This document shows positions 18,233-27,100 of a stretch of DNA of 64,000 bases, piece by piece; positions within the stretch are counted from its first letter, which is position 1; every line of letters starts with the position of its first letter. The notes beneath the pieces are model-generated. The model was not told where the DNA came from and did no database searches. It worked only from the letters and a program-made list of their open reading frames with translations. Source of the DNA: Oleispira sp036960605. Lineage in GTDB: Bacteria > Pseudomonadota > Gammaproteobacteria > Pseudomonadales > Oceanobacteraceae. The stretch is from the NCBI GenBank assembly GCA_036960605.1, contig JBALXI010000005.1, forward strand, positions 62,001 through 126,000, read 5' to 3'. Both the position numbers and the translations under genes were made by a program.

Positions 18233-19282
18233 TCAGCCTTTAATTATAACTAGCTTATTAAGCGCTGCATCAAAAACCCTCTGCGGTGCAATCGAACGAT
18301 AACAAGGCGGTTGTGCAGGATTGCCGTCATTGCGATCAGGGTGAGTACAGTGCTTACTCAAACAAGGTGCACACGCTAAATCACTGCTCAACACTTCTAC
18401 TTTTGGCCCAAGCACACCGGTTAATACCGCATCCGTTGCGCCGTAAATTGCAACAGAGGGTACTTCTAAAGCGGCGACTACATGAGACAAACCCGTATCA
18501 ACGCCGACCACGGCCTGCGCATGTGCAAGATAGGCATTCAACGCATTCAGTCCCATTTTAGGCAGTACTTCAACTCCGTCAACTTTGCTAGCAATACGCT
18601 CTGCTCGGGACTTCTCTTCGTCATTACCCCAAGGCAAAATAACCTTACGACCCGATTCAACCGTTAAACGCGCCAGCTCGCACCAATAGACTTCAGGCCA
18701 CAATTTGGTATCCCAAGTTGTACCATGCAAGAACAGCCAGTAGTCGCCTTCATAACCGCCTTCCATTTCTGGACGCTGCCAGCGGCTTTTATCGATGCCA
18801 TAAGAAAAGGTATCAGGAATGGTGTAATTTAATACTTGAGATAAGAGCTGGCGCACACGTGGTATCGCATGCTGACCTTTCGCAATCGCTTGCGGATATT
18901 GATACGCCAAAGCGGCAAGGGGTTCACGGCAGCTCGCTTTGTCCAAACCATAACGCGGGCCTTTTGCCATACGCGTAACAGCGGCGCTTTTGATCAAACA
19001 TTGAGCATCTAATACGATATCGTATTCTGTACTGCGTAAGTCTTGATAAAAAGCTTTCATTTCAGCACGAACAGTCGCATTAGAAAGATTTTTACGCCAG
19101 CGACGCCAAGCAATCGGAATTACTTTTGTCACTGCGGGATGCCAACTAGGAATATCGGCAAACGCCTCTTCCACCAGCCAATGAAACTCAACATTAGGGA
19201 CTTGCTGGAAAGCATCTTGGACGGCAGGAAGTGCATGAAATACATCGCCTAAAGAGGACATTTTTACCAACAATACTTTCAT
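18233..19282 (-). CDS. waaC: Lipopolysaccharide heptosyltransferase I
   Basis: Glycosyltransferase family 9 enzyme that adds the first heptose to Kdo of the LPS inner core on the cytoplasmic side of the inner membrane. The 349 residues begin with the typical MKVLLVKMSSLGDVFHALPA; the C-terminal donor site contains VVGVDTGLSHVVAALEVPSV and the conserved YGATDAVLTG segment. The C-terminal Cys cluster (LACAPCLSKHCTHPD) is also seen in WaaC proteins. It is not next to other LPS genes here. Confidence 0.94.
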   Translation of the reverse strand: MKVLLVKMSSLGDVFHALPAVQDAFQQVPNVEFHWLVEEAFADIPSWHPAVTKVIPIAWRRWRKNLSNATVRAEMKAFYQDLRSTEYDIVLDAQCLIKSAAVTRMAKGPRYGLDKASCREPLAALAYQYPQAIAKGQHAIPRVRQLLSQVLNYTIPDTFSYGIDKSRWQRPEMEGGYEGDYWLFLHGTTWDTKLWPEVYWCELARLTVESGRKVILPWGNDEEKSRAERIASKVDGVEVLPKMGLNALNAYLAHAQAVVGVDTGLSHVVAALEVPSVAIYGATDAVLTGVLGPKVEVLSSDLACAPCLSKHCTHPDRNDGNPAQPPCYRSIAPQRVFDAALNKLVIIKG

Positions 19283-19376
19283 CGAGAAACCTTAGCTACA
19301 ACTTGGATAGACAGCGCACCTAGAATAGACAGTGCAAATTTTTATGCCGTCTTTATACCACGAGCCGCTAAACCAG

Positions 19377-21050
19377 TCACTTCTGCACCGCAATCGTTTG
19401 CCCTGCAATACGCCCATTAAGAATGCATAACGATAAGAAAGTGCCTTCTAAGGATCGTATGCCTGCACAACCCGCTCCACCAAATCCTGCTGCCTCTCCA
19501 GCCGCGTACAAACCTGGAATAACCTCGCCCTGTTGATTCAACACCTGGCTTGCAGTATTCGTTTCAATGCCTCCCATACTTTTACGACTAATAATTCGAC
19601 TACGAATGGCAATAAACGGACCCGCTTTGGGATCATTGATTTTCTGGTTTTTGAGCGTTCTGACCTTATCGCCACGCCATTTTCGCAGAAAATGTATTCG
19701 CCGAATTTGATCGTCAGTGGTGAACTTTTCACCGCGTTCAATTTGCTCATCGTAAGCCCGAACATCACGTTCAATATTATCCAGAGAGACCTCAGCCTTA
19801 AATTGCTGACTATTTTCATTCATTGCCGCCACCAACTTCGGTAAGGTATCAGCCACCACAACATCGTCACAATCATCTATTAGCCAATTAACAATTTCAC
19901 GATTTCCGCGCAGCGCCATTTTGGTCACACCCAACCAACTTTTGTTTCGAAAGGCTTTATTAATATGCGAGCCCGACACCGCTAACTCTTTATAGGCGAT
20001 CTTTAAATTCATCAGTTGCCAGCTATATTGCTCAGGCAAATGCCCTGTGACTTTGCATAAATTATGCGTATCGAAACCACTCATCAAGGGTATGGGACCG
20101 ATGCGGTTACCACAGGCATCCAACCATAAAGAAGAACGCGCGGGCATAAGGCTCAGGCCATGGTTTTCATACTCAGGTTTAGGATGTTTTACCCCGGAAG
20201 CATAATTCCACATCCAGCTACGATTTTTGATACTGCCACCCTGCGCATCGAGTTCATCATGCAGAAGTCCATCAGCAAAAGGATGGGACCCCGACAAAAT
20301 ATTTGCGGGATATGGACCATAACACTGACGATCCCAATGCTTTTCTACTTGTTTAAGGTTGCCATTAAGCCCACCCGCACACACGATTGTATTTTCTGCA
20401 GCAATACTAAAAGCCTCTCCCGAGATCTGATCTTGATCGAATACATGTCCACGACAGCCGACTAACCTGCCATCAGCCCAGATAAAACTCTCGACCTTAT
20501 GCCGAAATTTAAGCGTTAACTTCTCGCGATGCTGATGATTTAGGAGTTTCTTAATTAACGTCTGGGTGACTTCCCAGCCCGTGCCCCATGCCACGTGATA
20601 ACGCGGAACCGAGTTACCGCGACTGCCCTGAGCAAAACCAAACTCACCTCGTTCCACCCAATGAACTATAGGAAAAAAACGAATACCAAACCCTATTAGC
20701 CAGTCGTAAACATCTTCTTTATTGCGTTCAATATAGGTATGCGCCCATTGCTTAGCATGGATATTTTCTTTTTCATCTGCTGAAAATTCGGCCGCCGCAA
20801 ACCAATCATCAAAGGCGAGTTGTTTATTATCGTTAATACCATTTGAGCGCTGAGTTGGCGTATCGACAAAGTACATACCGCCAAAGGCTTCGTTGGCCAT
20901 GCCGCCAAACTTCCCTTCACAGTCACGATCAATAAGCAGTACGGTTTGATTATTGTCCAGTAACTCAATCGCAGCACTGATACCCGCGATACCTCCGCCA
21001 ATAACCAAGACTGGGCTAACGAATTCGTAACTCTTTTTATTATTGTGCAT
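19377..21050 (-). CDS. FAD-binding dehydrogenase of the fumarate reductase/KstD superfamily
   Basis: A 557-residue flavoprotein. It opens with the dinucleotide motif VLVIGGGIAGISAAIELL and ends with the superfamily signature LYAAGEAAGFGGAGCAG and SLEGTFLSLCILNGRIAG; the middle contains ISRKSMGGIETN. This pattern fits the FAD-binding dehydrogenase group related to 3-ketosteroid delta-1-dehydrogenases and flavocytochromes, but the substrate is not clear. I start it at the ATG at 21050, preceded by GAGGG; the frame stays open for 100 further codons upstream, into the gap gene, but that part is low-complexity read-through and is not coding. No redox partner or transporter is adjacent. Confidence 0.85.
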   Translation of the reverse strand: MHNNKKSYEFVSPVLVIGGGIAGISAAIELLDNNQTVLLIDRDCEGKFGGMANEAFGGMYFVDTPTQRSNGINDNKQLAFDDWFAAAEFSADEKENIHAKQWAHTYIERNKEDVYDWLIGFGIRFFPIVHWVERGEFGFAQGSRGNSVPRYHVAWGTGWEVTQTLIKKLLNHQHREKLTLKFRHKVESFIWADGRLVGCRGHVFDQDQISGEAFSIAAENTIVCAGGLNGNLKQVEKHWDRQCYGPYPANILSGSHPFADGLLHDELDAQGGSIKNRSWMWNYASGVKHPKPEYENHGLSLMPARSSLWLDACGNRIGPIPLMSGFDTHNLCKVTGHLPEQYSWQLMNLKIAYKELAVSGSHINKAFRNKSWLGVTKMALRGNREIVNWLIDDCDDVVVADTLPKLVAAMNENSQQFKAEVSLDNIERDVRAYDEQIERGEKFTTDDQIRRIHFLRKWRGDKVRTLKNQKINDPKAGPFIAIRSRIISRKSMGGIETNTASQVLNQQGEVIPGLYAAGEAAGFGGAGCAGIRSLEGTFLSLCILNGRIAGQTIAVQK

Positions 21051-21234
21051 TCTGCTTACCCTCAAGGTAATTAGCCGTGATTTCAAAGTCGCTATCAAAC
21101 TTAATGACAGTATTAAGCTATCTTCAAACCTTCTCATCGAATGCACTATGATTTTTAAAGCCAGAGTCATTGACCTAGGAAGCCAACGCAGAAAAAATTG
21201 ATTCACATCATGCTTGCTGCACCAGTCAAAGGCA

Positions 21235-22236
21235 TTAACGTATATGTCGGATAAGATCGACCACCCGATTCGCATAGCCCCACTCATTGTCATACCAGCT
21301 AATGATCTTAAAAAAGTGATCGTTGAGCACCAAGCTAGCACCGGCGTCAAAAATAGAACTGTGACTATTATGAATAAAGTCGGAAGAAACCACGGCGTCT
21401 TCGGTATAGCCTAGAATGCCTTTCAGCTCTCCTTCGCTATAACGTTTCATCACTTGTTGTATTTCAGAAAGAGACGTAGGTGTTTGCAATCGCACGGTCA
21501 AGTCGACCACCGACACATCGGTTGTGGGGACTCTAAAAGCCATTCCGGTTAAACGTCCGGCCAACTCAGGAATAACATGAGCCACCGCTTTCGCAGCACC
21601 GGTACTGGCGGGAATAATATTGCCTGCTACCGCCCGACCGCCGCGCCAATCTTTAACCGCCGCGCCGTCTACCGTTTTTTGGCTGGCGGTCGCGGCATGC
21701 ACCGTAGTCATTAAGCCTTCTTCGATGCCCCAGTGATCCTGCAATATTTTTGCGATCGGTGCTAAGCAGTTGGTTGTACAAGAAGCATTGGAAACAATAT
21801 TTTGCTGCGGATCATAGTTGTTATGATTAACGCCCATCACATACATAGGAACATCATTTGACGGCGCGGAGATAACCACTTTTTTAGCGCCAGCACGTAA
21901 GTGGCCACTTGCTTGTTGCTTATCGGTAAATAATCCCGTGGATTCAATCACCACATCAACCTTTAATGCTTTCCAATTTGCTTGCTCTGGCTGAGAAAGA
22001 CTCGATACCACAATGTTGCGACCATTGACCACTAAGCTATCATCGGTGAATTCGACCTGCCCTATGAATGCACCATGAACAGAATCGTAGCGTAGCAAAT
22101 ACGCCATATAATCAGCATCGATCCTATCGTTAATCGCAACAACTTCGAATTCTTCACTGACTGCAGCGTCACTCAAGATACGAAATACCAAGCGACCAAT
22201 GCGACCAAAGCCGTTAATAGCAATACGTAAAGCCAT
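21235..22236 (-). CDS. gap: Glyceraldehyde-3-phosphate dehydrogenase, type I
   Basis: NAD-dependent phosphorylating GAPDH of central carbon metabolism. The 333 residues contain the N-terminal NGFGRIGRLVFR motif, the catalytic cysteine in ASCTTNCLAP, its His partner in the MTTVHAATASQ segment and the C-terminal SWYDNEWGYANRV. ASCTTNCLAP and overall length favour GAPDH over erythrose-4-phosphate dehydrogenase. A strong GGAGG ribosome site precedes the ATG. Confidence 0.96.
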   Translation of the reverse strand: MALRIAINGFGRIGRLVFRILSDAAVSEEFEVVAINDRIDADYMAYLLRYDSVHGAFIGQVEFTDDSLVVNGRNIVVSSLSQPEQANWKALKVDVVIESTGLFTDKQQASGHLRAGAKKVVISAPSNDVPMYVMGVNHNNYDPQQNIVSNASCTTNCLAPIAKILQDHWGIEEGLMTTVHAATASQKTVDGAAVKDWRGGRAVAGNIIPASTGAAKAVAHVIPELAGRLTGMAFRVPTTDVSVVDLTVRLQTPTSLSEIQQVMKRYSEGELKGILGYTEDAVVSSDFIHNSHSSIFDAGASLVLNDHFFKIISWYDNEWGYANRVVDLIRHIR

Positions 22237-22286
22237 AACTTCACCTCCAATATCAAGCTGATAATTTCAGTATAGGTCAGTTTGAT

Positions 22287-22535
22287 TTAGCCAAATAAGT
22301 CAAAACTAATACCCCCGTCCTCGCCGTTGTCCATCCACCCTATCGGCTTACTGAATGTCTGCTCGATTAAACGCGCCGCTGAATCAGGCAACTGTTTAGT
22401 GACCGTTTCACCGACCATGGCCTCAAGCTTGTTTTCATCCAGACCTAAGCAAGCAGCCAATTCTAGGATACCAATCGCGTTCTCTCGCATCAGTAACTGC
22501 GCTTGCTGCTGGCGTATTTCTTTCTTATTACTCAT
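22287..22535 (-). CDS. Small conserved protein, possible helix-turn-helix
   Basis: An 82-residue protein beginning MSNKKEIRQQQAQLLMRENA. I choose the ATG at 22535 because AGGATGG lies just upstream; an in-frame GTG at 22550 falls on that ribosome site. The segment AIGILELAACLGLDENKLEAMVG could form a short helix-turn-helix, and ARLIEQTFSKPIGWMDN resembles the end of small XRE-like proteins, but this is only a resemblance. It lies 50 bases upstream of gap on the same strand. Confidence 0.72.
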   Translation of the reverse strand: MSNKKEIRQQQAQLLMRENAIGILELAACLGLDENKLEAMVGETVTKQLPDSAARLIEQTFSKPIGWMDNGEDGGISFDLFG

Positions 22536-22550
22536 GAATCCATCCTGCAC

Positions 22551-22775
22551 GTTTGTTTTATTGACTAAATGGCACCGATATTATTCTGACTATAAATGCA
22601 CGCTTATCTTTTAACTGCCATAAGATTACTGCATTATTAAGCTCCAGTTAACACCCTTATAATGCAAAGAAAGTGCTTAGTAATATTTCTTTCATTATTT
22701 ATTGCTATTACATAGTCATCGATCGTTAGTTGTATCGACAGAGTTAATTTTCACTCGATTTAAATAGGTTCATAT
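22551..22775 (+). promoter_or_regulatory. Upstream region of fabB
   Basis: The 225-base divergent gap contains a TATAAT hexamer (22658-22663) about 110 bases before fabB but no good -35 partner, so the promoter may need an activator. No gene is visible here. Confidence 0.4.
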
Positions 22776-24008
22776 ATGCGTCGCGTTGTTGTCACAGGAA
22801 TGGGTATTGTCAGTTGTTTAGGGAATAGCAAAGAAGATGTCCTTGCTTCCCTACAAGCCCAAAAATCCGGCATTCAATTTGTCAGTGATTATAAAGAGCA
22901 AGGCCTACGCAGTCATATTGCCGGGCGACCTAATATTGATCTGGATGCGCACATCAACCGAAAATTAAAGCGTTTCATGGGTGATTCATCTGCCTATGCC
23001 TATTTATCACTGCAGCAGGCGATTGCCGACGCTGGACTGAGCGATGAACAGATCAGCAATTTACGCACGGGTATCGTCGCCGGATCTGGCGGCGCAGGCT
23101 GCAGTGATATTGTCGAAGCCGTTGATACGCTAAGAGAAAAAGGTGTACGCCGAGTTGGGCCTTATCGCGTTACCCGCACTATGGGCAGCGCACTCTCGGC
23201 CAACTTAGCCACCGCTTTCTCTATTAAAGGTATTAACTACTCAATCACGTCTGCCTGTGCGACCAGTGCTCATTGCATCGGTCACGGCGCTGAGCTCATT
23301 CAATGGGGCAAACAGGATATCGTTTTTGCCGGTGGTGGTGAGGAAGAACACTGGTCTCTCACAATGCAGTTTGATGCCATGGGCGCGCTTTCTACCCAAT
23401 ACAATGATGACCCGACTCAAGCTTCACGCCCTTACGATCAAACCCGTGACGGCTTTGTGATCGCTGGCGGTGGCGCGATGCTAGTTTTAGAAGAATATGA
23501 ACACGCCAAAGCGCGTGGTGCCCATATTTATGCTGAAATTGTCGGTTACGCTGCTACGTCTGATGGCGCAGACATGGTTTCTCCTTCTGGAGAAGGCGCG
23601 TCACGTTGCATGCAATTAGCGATGAGCCAAGCACAATGCGAAATTGATTATATTAATACGCACGGCACGAGTACGCCTGCGGGTGACATCACCGAACTCA
23701 ATGCGACCTTGGATGCCTTTACACAATTTAACGGTCACTCTAACAAGCTCTCTTTACCCCCAATGAGCTCAACCAAATCACTCAGTGGACATTCCTTAGG
23801 TGCAGCTGGGGCTCAAGAGGCAATATATTGTTTATTAATGATGCAACATAATTTCATTACTGGCTCGGCTAATATTGAGCAACTTGATGACGGTGCTACT
23901 AAGTTCCCCATCATTAAAGACAACCAAAGCGCTAAATTATCGGCAATAATGTCGAATAGCTTCGGTTTTGGCGGTACAAATGCCAGTTTGATTTTCAAGT
24001 CAGTATAA
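22776..24008 (+). CDS. fabB: 3-oxoacyl-[acyl-carrier-protein] synthase I
   Basis: Chain-elongating beta-ketoacyl-ACP synthase that in gammaproteobacteria is needed for unsaturated fatty acids. The 410 residues carry the Cys-His-His triad: C in SACATSAHCIGH, H in NTHGTSTPAGD and H in SLSGHSLGAAGAQE. The start VVVTGMGIVSCLGNS and the FGFGGTNASLIF end are typical of FabB rather than FabF. No fabA is adjacent. Instead the next gene, 106 bases downstream on the same strand, encodes a giant acetyl-CoA-carboxylase-like protein, which would supply malonyl-CoA; the pairing suggests joint expression. Confidence 0.94.
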   Translation: MRRVVVTGMGIVSCLGNSKEDVLASLQAQKSGIQFVSDYKEQGLRSHIAGRPNIDLDAHINRKLKRFMGDSSAYAYLSLQQAIADAGLSDEQISNLRTGIVAGSGGAGCSDIVEAVDTLREKGVRRVGPYRVTRTMGSALSANLATAFSIKGINYSITSACATSAHCIGHGAELIQWGKQDIVFAGGGEEEHWSLTMQFDAMGALSTQYNDDPTQASRPYDQTRDGFVIAGGGAMLVLEEYEHAKARGAHIYAEIVGYAATSDGADMVSPSGEGASRCMQLAMSQAQCEIDYINTHGTSTPAGDITELNATLDAFTQFNGHSNKLSLPPMSSTKSLSGHSLGAAGAQEAIYCLLMMQHNFITGSANIEQLDDGATKFPIIKDNQSAKLSAIMSNSFGFGGTNASLIFKSV

Positions 24009-24114
24009 AAGTGACATACTCGGGTTTTAATGATCAATCGACATAATTTTTACATCGGACACGATTGATACAAAAACAATAACGAATAGCTAATTCCAAA
24101 CGGATTCAGATCGA

Positions 24115-27100
24115 ATGACTCAAGCAATCATCGACCAAAAAAATACACAGAAAACGATGCCCGAAGATAAAGGCATCGATAAGCTTTATCAAATTGCTGA
24201 AAAGCTAGCAGAAGATTTTTCCTTATTCCCTAATATCGACGACGACTCGATTTATAAGCACGTGCAAGGTTTAGTTAGCGATAACGACTGTAAACGTGAA
24301 CGCGAAGAATTGCGTAACCTCGACATCGACAATTATATAGAACGCGTTGTCAGCCCCAGTGAGAATAATGCCCGTATGTCGGCTAAAGCCATGGTTAATA
24401 CCTTGGCGCATAAAGTAATCACTGAAGTTGATGAAGGTGCACTATACGTTGCAGAAGTCGAACTAGACTTCGGTAATTATTTCCGCCGTATTGGCTTTAT
24501 TTGCCAAAACCGCGAACATAACAAAGGCGCTTGGCTTCCTCAGCACCACCATATTGCTGCTCAACAAATGCGCAATTTCGCCAAACATTCCATTCCTGTT
24601 GTTACCTTAATTGATACTCCAGGAGCCGATGCCGGTGAAGAAGCCAATGCCAATAACCAAGCCCACTCTATTTCGCACCTTATTACTGAAATGGCGAATC
24701 TTGATGTGCCTTCATTAGGCATCATTTGGGGTGCAGGTTATTCAGGCGGTGCTATTCCTTTAGCCACGGCTAACTTATTATTGTCGGTTCGCGATGGTAT
24801 TTTTAATACGATTCAGCCACAAGGTTTGGCGAGCATTGCTCGCAAGTACAATTTAAGCTGGCAGGAATGTGCAAAATTCGTCGGGGTTTCCGCCTACGAA
24901 CTGCAACAAATCGGCGTTATTGACGGCATTATTGATTACGCGCCCAGTGATGGTATTGAAAAACAATTCAATCTATTACAAGCCATCGTTTCTGGCATTA
25001 AGTCCATTGAAGATGGCGCAACTGAATTTGCCCGCAACAATCCGTATTTGATGGAGCACTACCAACGCAGCGTGACGCGCTTTTTATCGCCATCGGATAA
25101 ATTGGACGAGATGCAGCGTCAATCAAGTTTCTTTTTAGCCAACAATCCGACTGAACACTCTAACGTTTTCGGCATCACCTTCCGTTATCTGCGTTATTTA
25201 ACGCTGCGCCGTCGTATTCATTCTAAAACGCTAGAGAACTACGGCCGTTTAGCTGAAAAAGAAATCCCTGAAGGCGAATTAAGCCAGCGCTTAGAGAAAG
25301 CAGCAAAGCGTAAATTCCAAAATTGGATGCAAGCGCCCGAAAAGATTGTTTATGACGATACTCTACACAAGTCATGGAAAAACTTTTGGACCAAGTTTGA
25401 AGATCGCGATGAAGAACGTAATACTATCTTCAAGATGTTTTTGGGCGAGCCTAAAGACAACTACTTAAAAGCCAAACAAGAGTTGTGCTTCAATTTAGGT
25501 TTATATTTGTTCAACCGCTGGAAAGCGGATGCAACTAAAAACTTTCAAGGTCTAATGACCTACATGGAAGATTACAAACAGAATCGCTTTTTATTACGTG
25601 CCGATGACATTTTAGATGCCGGCTCTATTGCTGAGTTCATTTTTAAAAATGAACACCCTTTAGCCAGCCTAGTTTTGACAAAGGTAAGCCACGAAAGCCA
25701 GCAAAAAATCACCGCGGCGATGCAGCAAGAACAAAGCAAAGGCGAATTAAATCAACTTATTGCTGCCGCCTTAAATAAAGTTTTACGTGATGAGCCTATT
25801 TCAGACGAAATTTGCGCTCAGCTTAAACTGTCCGACAAGACTCAGACACTGGCTAACAGCTTGGCCAATGTCACAGTAGAAGCTAACCGTCGTATTTTTG
25901 AAGAAGCGCTTGCGCCGTACATTCAGTTCAAGCAAGAAAGCATTCAAAACCCTGCCCATCCAGACATCACTATTTTAGATGCTATTTTACACGATGAGCT
26001 GCGCCACGACTTCATTCAAGTCTGCCAAAACATGCTGGTATTTGGTGAACTGTATGATCACATCATCCATAACCTGCCGACTGTCGCCAAAGAAGCCAAC
26101 GTTGATCGTGCACTATCTCGCGATTCTGTACGCGCACTACTGCTCAACTCCCTCGCCCAAGCGACCGAAGGTGATAGTTATACACCACAAGAGAGAGAGT
26201 CGTTTAACCACTGGCTGAGTTACTTCAGCCAAAGTAATCAACGTGGCAGCTTCTTAAAATCTGTTGAAGAATGGAAGAAGCTGGCCTTCCCACAGTTATC
26301 AGACACCTTATTTGTAATCATCACCTTTTTCTTTGAAAAATTACTGCACGAATACCAAGAAGCAGAAGAAGAAGGAAAAACGTATAGTGGCCGCATCAAT
26401 CCTGTCAGTATTGGTCGACGTAAGGATTTCTGGAACCGCCTTACCATGGCGTACCACGATCTATTAATTCAACGCGTACTTGAAGATGTAAAACGTGAGA
26501 AGAAAACCTCAGCGCCTGCTCTCATTGAAAAGTTCTTTACTAATTTTGAAGAAATAAACAGCAATTTGTTATCCGCAGATCCTGTTCACTTCCCAGGATT
26601 TCGCAGTTCAATTGAAACAGCCCTCAATAATAAAGTTACCCCGTGTGGAGTGGTCACAGGTTTCGGTAATTTATGCATTGATGGTGAAGAAAAGCGTGTG
26701 GGTGCTCTCGTATCCAATCTCGACTTTCAAGCTGGCGCTTTTGATATGGCCAGCGCAGAGAAATTCTGTAAATTACTAGTTGAGTGTTCTCGCCAGCAAT
26801 TACCCGTTGTTTGTTTTATTTCGTCCGGCGGTATGCAAACCAAAGAAGGTGCAGCAGCACTCTTCTCTATGGCGATTGTTAATGACCGCATCACACGCTT
26901 TGTACGTGATAATGACCTACCAATCATTATCTTTGGCTTTGGTGATTGCACTGGTGGTGTACAAGCCAGCTTTGTGACTCACCCAATGGTGCAGACCTAC
27001 TATTTCTCCGGCACCAATATGCCATTCGCCGGCCAAATAGTTGTGCCGTCTTATTTGCCGAGCACCGCAACGCTATCGAACTACTTATCCATATCGCCTG

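Noticed and set aside
19307..19336. Direct repeat ATAGACAG(C/T)GCA after waaC
   Set aside because: Two imperfect 12-base copies in a short gap; too short and isolated to call a site or mobile element scar.
21051..21350. In-frame 100-codon extension upstream of the FAD dehydrogenase
   Set aside because: It overlaps the end of gap in another frame, has no family match and lacks a ribosome site; the ATG at 21050 has GAGGG before it and gives a normal flavoprotein N-terminus.
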